From the NCBI GenBank assembly GCA_013398955.1, contig VWPU01011840.1:1-64000 (forward strand): a stretch of 64,000 nucleotides of DNA. The letters are read 5' to 3'. Numbering within the stretch: position 1 is the first letter of the stretch; each line of letters starts with the position of its first letter. Origin of the DNA: Callaeas wilsoni (lineage: Eukaryota; Chordata; Aves; Passeriformes; Callaeidae). Made by a program: the position numbers and the translations under genes. Shown in pieces: positions 1 through 16,659 of the stretch. The notes below the pieces were generated by a model. That model worked only from the letters and a program-made list of their open reading frames with translations. It did not search any database and was not told the DNA's origin.

Positions 1-130
1 GAGGGGGCGGCTGCAGCAGCCCGGCTGCCGAGGAGCGCGGGGTCCCGCGGCGCCGGGGCCGCGCCGCGCTGCGCGCCGGGCAGGGGCGCTTTCCGCGCTT
101 TGTGCCGCTCCGGCGGAGAGCAGCGCTCAG
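1..130. promoter_or_regulatory. CpG-rich left edge, possible promoter or 5' noncoding exon
   Basis: The first 125 or so bases are extremely GC-rich with many CpG pairs, then composition falls sharply to the AT-rich level of the rest. This looks like the right edge of a CpG island. An ATG at 133 opens a 47-codon frame ending near 274 that I do not recognise. Because the next certain exons downstream are EYA1, this could be the EYA1 main promoter or first exon, but no splice donor can be assigned with confidence. The cut at the window edge prevents a firm call. Confidence 0.4.
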
Positions 131-3100
131 CTATGAATCACTGGGTGCAGCAGTTAATTTTGGCCCTAGTTCAGGCTGGGGTTTGTAGGCTTCCCACAAA
201 ACAGATGTTAGGAGGTTCTGTTTATTGTGATCAGCCAGGTTTGGGGATTCTCCTGTTTGATTTCCTCGAGCGCTAATCGTTCGGCAGATAGGAGTAACGT
301 GATGGTGAGATGTTAAATGGGGGGTGGAAATAGACACGTACGGTACGAAACCAGCAGACCTTGTTGAAAGAGACATGAGAGCGTGAGAAAAATAATAAAA
401 AAATTGGGAGGAAGAATGCCTGACAGAGATTTTGACAGTGCTTTCTGAAGCAGGAAATCCTTTTGCTTAATATGTTTAAATTTTCCAAACACCAAGGAAA
501 ACATTCTGATCCCCACAGGAGAACTTTTCAAGATGACAGAATAAACATCTACACAACTGAAATATTTGACGTTTATTGACATTTTAGGTGGCTTATTTAG
601 AACGGTGATCTTAGAACAAGGAAGTTAAAGACCTTCTGAAGTCTCATTAAATTTACATCTTGCTTTTGAGCAACAAAGACCCACCAGACATTCTCTCAGT
701 GTTTCAAACACCAAGAGGAAGGACTGCCATTTCCAGTGCAAGATTGATGCTAGAAAAGTAAAGGTGTTAGTGCACTTAAAAATGTTTCTTTGAAGGTGGT
801 TGGGTTTTGGTGTGTTTATTTCTCTCTTCAGTAAGCAAACATTCAAAACTGAGGTAAGCGGAAGGGATAAAAGCTTTCCGGGACAAAAAAAAAAAACCCT
901 ATAGTGTGTTTCATGTAGTTTGTTTAAATTTAAAAATGAGCACCGAGGGAAATTTGGAATAAGAAGTGGAAGTATGGTGTAGTGTATCATCGGAAGTTTT
1001 TAACATTAGATACCATGTATAAAGATTATTTTATTTTCCAACCCATACTGCGATGTTTTGCAAAGCATCTGCCAGAACACAGAACTACTGGTTTGAGGTG
1101 TCAAATAAATTAATAGTATGTATGTGGATATGCATCTGTGAAAGTACGTATATGTGTGTGTATACACGTTACAGAATTTTAGGTATATAAACACATATGC
1201 ACACAGCATTTTCATGTTGCTCACAAACCCATGACACACAGTTTTTAGCCAAGCACCTCACTGCTGTCAGAGTTTTCCCAAGGCCTGGAAGGGTTTGGAA
1301 ATGAGCAGCCATCCCCTCTCTGCAGTTCTGTGCAGTGACAGACGACTTGAGTCACGCTGCACCTTAGGAGAAAAAAAGAATGAGTAATCATTTTGTTTGA
1401 ATTGTAATAAGTATGAAATATTTCTCAGGAGCCAAAAAAAATCTTGGAAAAGCCGAAAGACATTCTTAAATGGCTGGTCATAATAGAAGCATTGTCACAT
1501 TGTAGTACTTCTTTCTTAAAGGGAAGAAAGTGTTGGGATTTCAAAATGTTTCATTCATGAGTGCATGAAATGAGCATGCAGGATAGCACTTTAGAAGAAT
1601 TTACACTTGTAATTAAAAATTAAATAACTGCAATTACCTGCTTTTGCTTTAATAAGTACAATTGGTCTTTGATGTGAATATCTAGTGAAAAAGCCCTACC
1701 TCTTCCCTTGGAGCCCAGCAATATATGATTATTGGAAGAGTGAAAGTATTACCAAGTTTCCTGGGTTGCCAGCAAGGTGCCTTTCTGCAGCCAATTTGCA
1801 TTTTAGTTTTGTAACATTTTGACTGTTGAAGCCATTATGTTGGTAGATACCGACTGCGTTGTTCTTTTAGGGAGGCAAAGAGAGCTGTTGGGAAAAAGTC
1901 CCTTTCTCTCCCTCCCTCCACCTCTTCCTAAAAATGACAGATTTTTTTTTTTCCTAAGAAGGAACACCCTCGTTTGAAAACTGCCATTGTCTTTGAAATT
2001 TTCTTCTTTAAAGTAGAACTGTATTTTAAGAGAAAACGTGTGTGCTGGCTATAGTTTTCTGGGTTAATTCTTATTTTCACTTCGAAAATTTCTTTTCAGC
2101 TGGAAAAATGTTTTAAATTATAGCCATTAAAAAAATTGCTCCTAGCAAGCAAAAATACTGTGGAAAACCTGTAATTTAGACAAGTACCTACATTTTATTT
2201 GCTCTATGCTGCTGAAATTTAGAATCCCTTCCCATTTACAGTTTACTTTTCACAGAACATTATTAACTTTTTGGCTTCATACATGATCTTCTGTCAGATG
2301 CTTTTGATTTGTAATTTAGCAAAGTATAATAAACAGTGCAAAAGTCATGAATTTTCCTCTGCATCCTGAGCTCTGTGGTAGGGAAAATGTGATAAAATGT
2401 GTACCTTAAGTCTTGTTTGATGATCTCTCAAAGCAAGTTTGCCTTCTGGAAATAATTTCTGGGGTTGAAGAGCATGGTATTAACAGATTTAATGTGGCTA
2501 TTCAATGGATTGGTGGAGTACTATGTGAGGTTTAACAAAATGAGAGAGACAAATTGAACATCAACAAAACCTACATCTGTGAAGAATTATAAATTTAATT
2601 AGAAAAAAGGCAAACTTAAAAGACCTCATTAACTAATCAGAATTTGATGTTACTGATTTAAGATTCTTAAATGGATGAATTTTAAGTAGCTTTGCTATCA
2701 TTGTCCTTTTTTTCTCGCCATGTACTGCGCAGTGCCCAATCTGCAATCTATATTAAAGAGGAAGATGTGAATGTTGCTTGCAACAATCAAATTACACACA
2801 GTGAAGTTTTTGAGGTATTAAGAAGAACGCATATGCCATTAAGCATATAAGGCATTTTTAGTTTAAGCAGAGCTCTGAGCACGAAGGGGGTGTGACAACT
2901 CTTTTTTTTTCTTTTTTTTCTTTTTTTTTTTAATGTGACCCATTTCTGTCCGGGTAAGGCCAAGTGTTTGGGTTATTTTGCCCACTTTTTATTTGATATG
3001 TGAGTTATGTTGCCAAACTTCAATTATCCAGAAACCTGTTGACAAAATGGGGAATATATGAGAGAAAGCACAAGCGCACACCACCCAGAAATGTTTTTAT

Positions 3101-4739
3101 TCTATGAACTAACTGGTCGTCATAAGTGTGGTTCCTTACTACGTTGTAATTTTGTACTGCACATAAAAAACTGAAAGCATGTGAAGTGTAGCATTTTGTA
3201 AACTGTAACTAATTTCACTCACATCTGTGTCTAATTGTTGTCTGCATTCGCATTCTTGAGAGTAGATTTATTTTTCCTGGACCACTCTGTGGATTCAGCT
3301 GACCAGCCTAAGTGAGGATTAGTTGTTTTAAAGTTATTTTGATTAAAGAGTCATTTTTAAATTTGGTAACGTGCAACACATGGTTTAAATAATCCTTGAG
3401 ACACAAAGGAATATATCTAAAGTACGTCTAATGAAAATGAAAATAGTGGATATGAACTTTCACAAATCATAGAGTGTTGGAGGACATTTAAGGTATATAT
3501 TTAATTCACTTTGAATGAGCTGGTTATTTTTTTTGCCCTGTCCCACAAATACATAAATGAGATCTTTCTCACTATGCACATACATGAACATGTATGTATG
3601 TATATAATGTATATATTTTCAAATGTACAGAAGTTACTATTTTTGTAAAAATTTAGTACTTAAAATAGTGAGGATTACAATTTTTTTTTATTTTAATCAA
3701 GTACGAATAATTCTGTAGGGTATGTTGGAAAATATCAGCTAATTAAAGCATCCCTTTGAAAAAGGAAGTTTTTTCTATTATAAAAGATACATTTTAAAAG
3801 ATCCTGTGCAGGAGGGAGTGAAGATAGCTCTCTAGGCAAACTTAGTTCTCACCTATAATTTTTTCCAGGTGTTTAGAAGTAACAGCAGAAGCATATCCTA
3901 AGGCGCTCTGCAGCAGTTTCTGGGGTAAAGAACTGAAGGGGGAAAAAGTCCTTAAACCAAAATGCACAGTTTTGACTGTATCTGCTAGTCTAGTTTGATT
4001 TGGCATGCAACGATGTATTGAAAAGCCTGTTATGCAGTACTTTAAGTACCCAGTTATAAAAAGATTGATGTTTTTCAGCATGCATTATTGCATGCTTCTT
4101 GACATCATTTGTAATGTTCTTCATTGCCTGACTGCCCGTAGCAGTTGTTTACTCTTGCTAGTAGTAATTCTGTCTCTGATTAAAAATAACAAAAAACCCA
4201 CCCTACAGACACATAAGTAGGCTTTGCTTGGATGATTTTTATGGCACTTAAAATGCCTCATCTCCCTTGTCTTTGCTCTGTGATCATTTAAGAGATGTCA
4301 GTTCAGGTTGAATGGAAACACACAAGAAGGATCCTCACTGCAGACATTAAGAGGATATATACCTTGCCCAGAGAAGCTTTCGTGTGCTTTTAAGCTGACA
4401 GTGTCTAGCAGTGTATTTCCACCTGAATTTTATCACCTGCTGACAATTGTTACTGGCTAGAGTTCGTTAGTAAAGCAACAGTGTTTTTTCTGATGGAATA
4501 TGAAAACTATTACTCACCTGAGTTATAAAAGGAATAATTTGATTAAACTAAAAAATTATTGGTGGGCTTCCCAGTGGAACCAGATTCCTTTTCTTCATGA
4601 GTGACATCAGAGGTAAATGCTACCGCGTCCTCCCGTTTATTTAGCCAGAATTGTCCTTTTAAGTGATTTTATCAGAAATCCCATTAGCAACTGGAATTTT
4701 TAGGAGTAAGACTATGCAATAACGCGTGGAGTTTTTATT
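131..4739. other. AT-rich stretch without recognised gene
   Basis: No exon, RNA gene or identifiable mobile element is seen. All frames are short and lack recognisable protein. It holds a T-rich run at 2901-2931, an alternating purine-pyrimidine ATGT-type stretch at about 3583-3620, a GT/TA-rich patch at about 1117-1205 and a good isolated donor-like sequence (GAG|GTAAGC) at 853/854 that has no convincing exon attached. It is probably upstream flank or first intron of EYA1. Confidence 0.6.
2901..2931. repeat. T-rich low-complexity run
   Basis: Three long T tracts separated by single C bases. Simple sequence, no further function seen. Confidence 0.9.
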
Positions 4740-4959
4740 TTAATTTGACCTGGCTGGAGATGAGCTTCTTTTAGAGATGGTTCTGTAAGTCTGTTGGCTA
4801 TATAGTGAAGGTCTTTGCCATAGGTAGACTTGTCCCTTGTTCTTCTCTACCTTTGCCCCCAGAAAAATAACATCAGCATCTCCAGCTTGCCTTTGGGGTG
4901 AGCTTGACTTGTGGGTTCCCTGTGGCCCAGGCACAGAAGAAGGATGGCAAAGAGCAAAG

Positions 4960-5260
4960 GAAGAGGAAAACCAGTATGATGAGGGCAAGAATCTGTCAAG
5001 AGCGAAGGGGAAAGGAGGGATGAGAAGAGGCGAGAGGAGGATGCTGAGGGGCTTGGGGCTGGAGCGGCTCGCGCTGCCCTTGGCGGGGCGGCGCGGCGGG
5101 GTTACCTTTGCGGGGTGCGGGGCAGAGCGGAGCCGAGCCGTGGGAGGAGTGAGCCCCTCTGCAGCTGTCACGGGCCCCTGATGAATCACTATCCCGTCAC
5201 TTGGCTGCCGGCCCCTGGCGCGGGGAGGAGGGAGAGAGACCTGCCGGGGAAACAACAGTT
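4960..5260. promoter_or_regulatory. CpG-rich island just upstream of the 5' EYA1 exon
   Basis: From about 4960 to 5260 the sequence turns strongly GC-rich, with clustered CpG around 5064-5135 and 5195-5235, in an otherwise AT-rich region. It lies about 170-470 bases before the acceptor of the 50-base exon at 5432. The position suggests an alternative EYA1 promoter or an untranslated first exon; vertebrate EYA genes are known to use several 5' exons. Long open frames on both strands here (up to 202 codons on the minus strand) reflect the GC content, not a protein I can recognise. Confidence 0.5.
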
Positions 5261-5456
5261 GAGCCTTCAATTTAAAGACAATATGCCTTTCACGGGCAGC
5301 GCACCCTCCTCCTCTTCTCCCTTTGGATTTAAAGGACAGAATTGTCATCCGTAGTGATATCCTTTCTTTAAGTTAAGGCCTCATAGTAAAGTGGAGTAAT
5401 AGAAGCTTCTGTTTGTTTCCCTGGTTTACAGGTGCAGAAGTCCCAAATCAGTTCAG

Positions 5457-8842
<3,386 letters not shown>

Positions 8843-8905
8843 GTGACATGACCCTCCTCAGCACCGCAGACTGGTTGCTCAGCCCTAGCACACAGAGCCC
8901 CGCAG
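8843..8905 (+). CDS. EYA1: EYA1 alternative in-frame cassette exon (21 codons, 'TADWLLS' exon)
   Basis: An excellent acceptor (long pyrimidine tract ending CCCTCAG) precedes 8843. The donor GCAG|GTTTGG after 8905 is weak. The exon is 63 bases, phase 1 on both sides, and inserts GDMTLLSTADWLLSPSTQS plus PA between NGTE and VKTEP without changing frame. The TADWLLS core matches an N-terminal segment of EYA4 at the equivalent position, and I recall a similar optional segment in fish eya1. The common human EYA1 form joins NGTE directly to VKTEP, so this is most likely an alternatively spliced exon. The open frame continues past the donor to a stop at 9052, so a longer exon using a later donor is possible but less likely. 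Confidence 0.85.
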
Positions 8906-8945
8906 GTTTGGGTGCTGCAGTGGGCGCAGCAGGCGTGGGCACTCA

Positions 8946-8950
8946 GCATG
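8946..8950 (+). promoter_or_regulatory. RBFOX-type GCATG splicing motif downstream of cassette exon
   Basis: GCAUG core 41 bases after the weak donor of the cassette exon. Downstream RBFOX sites usually favour inclusion. It is a motif match only, and a pentamer of this kind is common by chance. Confidence 0.3.
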
Positions 8951-11900
8951 CGATTTTGGATGTTGTTCCAAAAGTGTCCCGAGAGATAGCTTGTGCTTGG
9001 CGGTTCTGCTCTAAGCTCTCTAATTTGAAAATTCCTGTCTCTGATTGCTCTTAAGTGACAAAGAATGAAAAGTTTTTCAAAGAAACTAGTCGAATAATTT
9101 ATTTCTGAGTGAGATATGTGCCAAGAGACAAAATTTGTGAGTGAAGCAGATGCCTAAGAATCTGAAGGTGGAATTTTTACTGCTAATCTGTTTTATCTTG
9201 AGAAAATGTTTTCTTAGGCTCCTTGAGCTGCTAAAGAGACTTAAGAAAAAGTAGAGTGAATGAAGCAAAAGTTTCCTATTTTTTTAATGAAGGGTGAAGT
9301 AAAATTATTTTTTCTGGGATTCTTGAAGCAGAATCCTGCTGAGACACAAGTGGCTGATTGTAAGGATGCAGTTGTAAGGGCTTGCTGAATACCTCTTTTT
9401 AGATGCTGCAATGTGGTTTGCTTGCTTGTTGCACACGGAGTGGAGATGTGGGTTGCTGAATCTTCACATGTCAAATATAATATGTGAAACCAGCATCTAG
9501 TCTACCATGCACACAATCTCACTAACGTGAAAGAGCCCTCCTTCTCCAGCATAAGAGATCTTCATGTGACTGAGAAGCAGGGCCTCTAGGTATTTGCGTG
9601 TTATAAGTATCTTGTAAAGATATGTTAAATTTGATTTGACTATGGGTGTGATTTTGACAGGTTTCCATACCCTGAAGCACAGGATATGTTCACTAGATGA
9701 GGGGAGGGGAAGAAAAAAGAAGAAGGAGAAAAAATACCTGTCCCAAAGTGAAATGGCTGCATTTCAAACAAATGTTCATTAATTCCTCTAAGGCACATTT
9801 TCAGACTTGTCTTCTATTGATGTTTTTCTGCAAGAGGATGTGGTTGGAAGATAGCTCACTTTGTTAGCTAGTATTTTTAGCTTCACACTTAGCTGTAAGT
9901 TTTCAAAGCCCTGAATGGGGATTTAGTTGTGTGATTGAGTCTGAATTTAATCTCTACTTGCAGCTTATATATAACAACTCTTTGTGTGCTTAATTTCACT
10001 TTGATAGAGCAAAATTCTTCTCTTGGCCAGGCAGCATGGTCTTCACTGATGGGGAAGTAACGAGGAAATTATAGACCTTGACCAGACAGAAATTTCCCAG
10101 GATCAAATACAGAGGACTAAAATGTCTGGCTAAAGGCACTCAGAAAAATAAGTCCTAATATGCCAAGGTGATGCTGATTATATAAATACTACAGAATTTG
10201 AGGTTTTTGTGTTGTCTTTAAGTATATTTCCACAACATACCCTCTATTGTAGAAAAGAGTGGGCGCTGGACACCATAAAAATTATGTCCCTGTATGACTT
10301 GCCTAAGAAAATCTCTTAATGAAAAATGATTGGAGTAGGGATCAAAATGTTCATAGTTGTGCCTTATCTCTAATCTTCCTTTGTCAGTGAATTGCCATGG
10401 TGGGGTGATACTGAAGGAGTTAAAGGAACAATAACAACAGAAGCTCATAAAATTGCCATTCATTAAGTTTTATCAGACAGCTGGTGGCTATTCCAACACC
10501 AGTGCCCACTTTGGTAGATACCCTTTAGAGGAGAAAGGCCGTGAGTAATCAGTAAATTTGAAAGGAGTAGGAAATCTGTTTTCCATGGCAGACAACTGCA
10601 TCCAGTTTCTGCCTACGGTGATCTTTACTTTTATCTTAAGCATGTAAATCAAATCTGATGGATGGCATAGAGTGAGAAACAGAAGCCTGTGGCCCATCAT
10701 GATGATGTTTTATGCAGCTGGAATGGAAAAGAATAGATGAGGACTGGGAGAAAGAGCTGTTATTTTCTGGGCAACTACTCTTCATTCATTTGAGGAGTAG
10801 AGACCTGCTACTGCCCTTTTATTTGAGTGTTTAAGAAGGAAGGAGGGAAGGCATTGTCATATCAAGTGGGAAGGGAAAATGAATAACAAATTGAAGATCA
10901 GATTTTCAAAGATACATAGGAAGGGAGGCTTCAAAGGGAGTTGGACATCAAAATTCCTTTGGAAAAAAAATGATTCTCCCTCTTTAAGTACCTGCTGCAA
11001 CATGAGAATGAGATCTCACACAAAGGCAGTCAAAGCTCTCCACTACGAGACTATCTGATGTGTGGCCATTAAAAAGGTTTTTTAAGTCTGGTGAACATAA
11101 ATCCATCTTCAGGGTTTCAAAAGGCAGCAGTGTGTGATATGTTTGCTGTCAAGTTGCAGTATTACAGAATGAAGAAAAAAATCGTTTTCAGTATTTCCTA
11201 AAGTAATGGGGGAGTAAGATGTTAAAACCCATAGAGAGGGTAGAGCTGGTTGTTGTTATGGCAAGTGATGTAGATTTCCCTAAGAAAATTATATTTCTAT
11301 AAATTATATTTCTTGAAATTCTAGCAGTACTTTGTAGCACTCAAAATAGTCCATCAGTAGTGCAATTAAGCAATTCACACTGGTAGTGAATGATTTTTAA
11401 TTTATTCCTATTTTTTTTACATTTTTCGTAATTTTATATGCTTTAGGGTGCAAAGTTGTGGAAGGTGATGGTACTCAGACAAAATGGTGTTTCTTTTGGT
11501 GATTCCAGTTGGATTCTGGTACCTTTTAGTTACTAATTTCTGGAGTTCCTGCTAATTATGTATGCTGATATTTGTATACTTGTGTTTGTGGTAAGGAGCT
11601 TGATGATATGAAACTCGTAATTGATACCTTCATATTTAGACATCCTGAAATAATAGCATACTAAAGGTAGATGTAATATTTGCCTTTCAGTAGGGTGTTA
11701 GCATCAAGAGCTGTGGGTGCTGACTTCTTTACTCATCCCAGAAGAGTGCAAGAGGACAGTTGTTTGGCCAGAGGCAAAAACAGCAGAGGTCCTGGGCTCC
11801 CAAAAGCAAGCTGGGAGTCTGTGGAGGCTAGTAAGGATCTTCAACTCGATGTCACTTCTGGATGATAAAAATCAGATACAGCTGGTTGATGTGAAGGCAA

Positions 11901-14900
11901 GGGGCTGACTTGGACTATCCTTTCTTTCCTGCTCTTCACATTTTTTCCTTGCTGTATTACATTGGCTTCCTTCCAGACTCTTTGTCTTACCTGTACTTTT
12001 ATTCTCCTGCTTCCCCAAGAGTCGTTCTGTCTGTTCTGAGCACATGTAGCATAATGCTCTATTATTCCTCTTTCATAGGTACTTGGCCAGTGAAATGACT
12101 TGTCCACTTCTCTGCTGACTCAGTGGAGCAACTCCTGTTGCAAGGTCTTGGGGAGGAGACTGGCTAATAAATATTTATGTACTTACTGTCTTTTCTATAT
12201 GTATGTGCATCCATTTTTGAAAGATTCTCTATTTCAGTTTCCTCCGTAAGTTTTTCTTGAAAGAAAGGACCTCATTTAAGTGATAAGTTAATAGCAATAC
12301 TAGTTCCCACAGGCATTTGAGAGAAATAAAATACTCCAAATGACAAATTACTTTAAAAAAAGAAAGGAACATCTTGGAAGCACCATTATTTTAATATCAC
12401 TTACGTTTGCAAGCTTCTCATATACATGTTCACAGCACATATGTTTTCAGACTGTGAATGAAGTGTGGTGGTGTGAGAGCACCCTGAGCGTGTCTGAGGG
12501 TCCCAGAGCTCCACGTGCACAGTGGTTGTGCACAGGCTGCGGGATTTCAAGGACCTGGGAGGATGTCCACTACTTTACTGAAAACTGTAGCCGCAGCACA
12601 TCATTGTAGGTGTGGTGTCCTTCCAGTGGGACCGGCCTGTTGTACACGTGTGTTTACAATTGCGTGATTCCATACTCAAATGTCGTATGAAATGTTGTAT
12701 GTCATATGCCTGGCCTGAAATACAGATGAGAAGGAAATCCAGCCCCAGCTGTCACTGTGCACCTGCAGAAGAAACAGAAGTAGAACATCTTAGTCAAAGA
12801 TCACGCCATAATAGGGTAGTATCTAGAGAGCCTTAGCAACTTCAGACTTGTGACTTGATGATTTAGCATTTGCATCTTATAATCTTCTGATGGGTTTTGC
12901 TTCTCCCAGGTGGATAAAAAGGCGTGAAACTTAGTTACACTTCGGGGTTAGCCATGTCATTTGAACCCTGGTCAGTGAGTGAAGTCCTGTGCCACCAGGT
13001 TTGATGAAACAAGCTAGGGAATTTCTTGCTGCTGGTGCTGGCTGGAGGGCAATGGAAGCTAGCACTATCCCTCTTTGTCCAGGTGAATTTGACTTTAAAT
13101 CTGTCAGTCCTGGAGTTCAGACCCTGACCAAATGTAGAGCATATTATTTCCCATTTATGAAAAGTCCCACCTGCTTTATCACTGTGCTTCTGTCTTCATG
13201 AGACAGTCTTGTGGCTTGTCCACCTAAATGGCAGAACAGGCTCAACTTCTCCATGCTGCTCTCTTGTTCACTTGAAGACCTCCATGTTCCCAGAAGGCAG
13301 TGAGGACAACTTTCTTTGCCCTTAATGTCTGGGCCTGTGATGTTTTGTGGTTGTTCTGTCTGGCGTTGGTTAAAGAATATGAATACTGTTTGTGAACACT
13401 GCAAACTCTTAAATGTGCATGATCAGATTCCCAATTGAAAAGAGGAAAAGATAAAAAGAAATAGAATAGTCCATGATGCTTCTGAAAGAATTGGTTTTGG
13501 GTCTATGCTGCCTCCATTTGCAGAGGAGAGATACAAACATTTGGTATAATTGGACGTGTGAGTGTGCAGTTTGACTCAGATACTCTCACCTCCTAGCTGC
13601 AGTGAATTTTAACCCATGACTGTACTTGTCAGATAAATATCTAAGTTGAATCTTGCTTAGCAGCTACAAATACTATTCAACCTTGTCTCTATCCAGAAGC
13701 TTTTGAATTTTCTTTCTGATTTTGCACTGTAGCAGTGACACCATTTCTTTGTAAATTTAAGGTTTTTACTGCTAGATGAGCAGGTACAAGGATGTTAAAG
13801 CTCTTTCACCTGAAATGCATAACATAAGAGGAAGATGAGGGTCATGGGGGTGTATGTGGTGAAACACACAAGTCTTAGCCACAGCCCAAATACTGGAGAA
13901 GTTTTGAAGCCTCTCACATCAGAGGAGGGGAAAGCAGGGAACAGTCTGGGCTTGAACTAGAATGTGCTGCTTTGAGCAGGGACTTTCTTTGAAAACCATA
14001 CAAAAATTTAGGCTGGAAATTACCTTCTGGTAGTTTCCAGGCAATGAGATTCAGGAAGAGTTCTCTGCTTTGAGAAGCAGTAACAAGTAAGTTTATCAGA
14101 CTTCATGGTCAGAAGCTGATGATTTGATAATCTGTGACAGAAAGAGACAATAATATCCTGGATAGGAATTAGTATAATTGAGTAACCTGTAACCTTTTTA
14201 TAATTGCAAGATTCTTCTCTACAAACAGAGGAGTGTTTGAATAAAATAATGGAAAATATCATCAGCTTAGAGGTTCAAGGTAGAATTTTTGTCTTGTTGT
14301 TAGTAACAATTATCTTAAAACTTCCAGGGGAACTCTGGGCTTCTAGTGAGTACAGAAAGAGGATAGTGTCAAGCAAAACAGTCTGTGAATAGCAATTGAT
14401 ATATAAAGTAGTTAATCAGGATTTACATGGTGTTTAGTTACTATTACTTGAAGATGAGACCAGCCAAAATAGGGCAAGAGATTGTGTTTTTGTGTATGTT
14501 TATAAACAAACTAACCACCACAATTACTTTGTTGAGTCTCTTGTAGCCCATGAACACTGAGAGTTGTCAGCCATGAATAATTTCATTTTGCCCACTTTTT
14601 TGTAAAATACAGAGAATATAACATCATATTGTTAATTCGATCTTAAAACTGCAAAATTAAAACCAATTTAATGTCAGACATGTTTGAAATATTTCTATTC
14701 TGATATATTGTATATGGCATAGCTGTTAACAAGGAGGAGTTCAGTAGAGCAAGCCTTATATGTATTTAATGTAATAAAAGCAATTTTTAAAAGATATTTA
14801 AAAACCTTACTTTTTGCATGCTTGAAGGTGCAATCTTTATGAGATATTCCTATAATTTCTCTGTTAGGAGTAGCCAAATATTAGGTCTCAAAATCCATAT

Positions 14901-16659
14901 TTAAAATAGCCAGCATCTCATTCCTCGTAACACTCTTTACTGATATATATAACAGGAACTGCATGACAAGCTGTGAACTCAGAAAGCTGTTACTTGGCAA
15001 ATGAACCACATGAACTTGTGGGTTCTGGTCTGAAGTTCTCTCTCTCAGTAGAGTTCAGAAACTGCTGTGTAAGTCATTTTTTAACCACCTTTTACTATAC
15101 AGCTGACAAAACAGGGTACATAGCACTTGAAGTCTCTGAGTTCCTTCAGAAGAAAAATTTTAACAATCTAAATAACATTAGATCAGCAGTTGTGATATCT
15201 CTGAATTTTTGTGCTTTTTTCTGCAAGCTAGCATTTGTGCTATTATCTATAATTTTTCTATTGTTCTTTGTGTTGTTTTCTTACACAGTTTCTTTTAAGT
15301 CTTTTTAGAATCTCACAAATGGCTAGAAACAAAAAATAAAGAGGAAAAATATCTTTGTTGACATAGTTTCTTAAGCTCCTTGGTATATAACCCAAATCTA
15401 AATCATTAGTTCTAAATAAACACTGAATTTTTAAAGCAGATTAAGAAGACATCAGTCTTCTTCTTGAATTTCTTATTGATAATCTGTTTTATTACATGAG
15501 TAGTTTGTGTGGCACTGAAACTTAGTACATTGCTAAATCAGAGTCTGTCTCTAGAATTCAAGTCTGATGATTCTGCACCTCTGTAAAGGTCGATTTTGAT
15601 AAAGGAGCAGCAGAAATGGGAACTTTCCTGTGTCACTTTCCACAGTCTCTGCCGCAGCTGAGCGTGGTGTTGGCTGTTACTGGCAAGCTTGCAATGTGTG
15701 CTGTCTAGATGTGGCAATATTCCCACTCATTTCCCAGTGTCATCTTGTGAAAGCTTAGGACATGTCGCAGAAATGTTAATTGTCATGGAAAATGTGAAGA
15801 GCTGAAATCCAGAGCACCCGTAAAAAGCATGTGGCAGGGCCAGATCTGTGCCCATCCAAAGCCTGGCTTCCTTGGACAGCTCCATATGTCTCTCATCATA
15901 GACATGGATGCCTCATTTGCTGCTGGGATAGACTGTGAGACTTGTATTCTTAGGCGGTCCCTTTGCAGTTCTATTCCCCCATGATTCTGGGGTGAAATAT
16001 GCTCCATTGCAGGTCAATTTTGCCTTGGACAAACAAGAGACCTTCCTTTGCAGTAAGAGTACATGTAAATATTTCCAACAGGTAAACCCATGGCTATTCT
16101 TCTCAGTTTATTTCTTTGTATAGCAAGATTTCATCCTCTTGAATGTGCTTACACTGATAGAAGGAAATATGCAGTAATTTTTTGGCATTTTGATTAAAGT
16201 GCTTGGGGAATGGAGACTTTTTCAGTACTTATTCATCTTTTTTAAATTCCCAACTATCTGTGACACAAAGGTTCATTAAGGTTGTGGTTGTTTCTAAAGA
16301 CAGCATGATAGGGCATATTTATTATCACCCAAATAACAAGTATCCAGATCAGGAGTAATGGGAACATCCTTTCCTATATCCTGGTTTTCTTATATTCAGG
16401 AGATAAAACAGCTGAGAGACAAGACATAAAGATTTATGATAAACTGGTGAGCACTTCAGTCAGCAACTGGAATTAATTCCCATGAAGACGGCACTGCATT
16501 TTATTTTATATGTTTTCCTGTATCTTCACAAGTAGTATGTCCAGTAAACAGCATTCAGTTTTAAACTATGTTGCACAGAAGTATTGCTCATTAGTCACTG
16601 AGACAGAAATTACATTTTGATGATGTTTGTCTGAAAATGATGTCTTGAACAAGGATCCA

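Noticed and set aside
133..274. Short open frame from ATG 133 beside the left-edge CpG island
   Set aside because: It has 47 codons with no recognised protein. A possible donor inside it would give the wrong phase for the 5432 exon.
853..854. Strong donor-like GAG|GTAAGC
   Set aside because: No exon-like sequence or matching acceptor context was found upstream; single good donors occur by chance in AT-rich DNA.
4740..5348. 202-codon minus-strand open frame across the CpG-rich island
   Set aside because: The composition is dominated by Arg, Pro, Ser and Ala, as expected from GC-rich DNA. No known domain is recognisable, and the opposite strand shows similar long frames. It is best explained as a CpG-island side effect.
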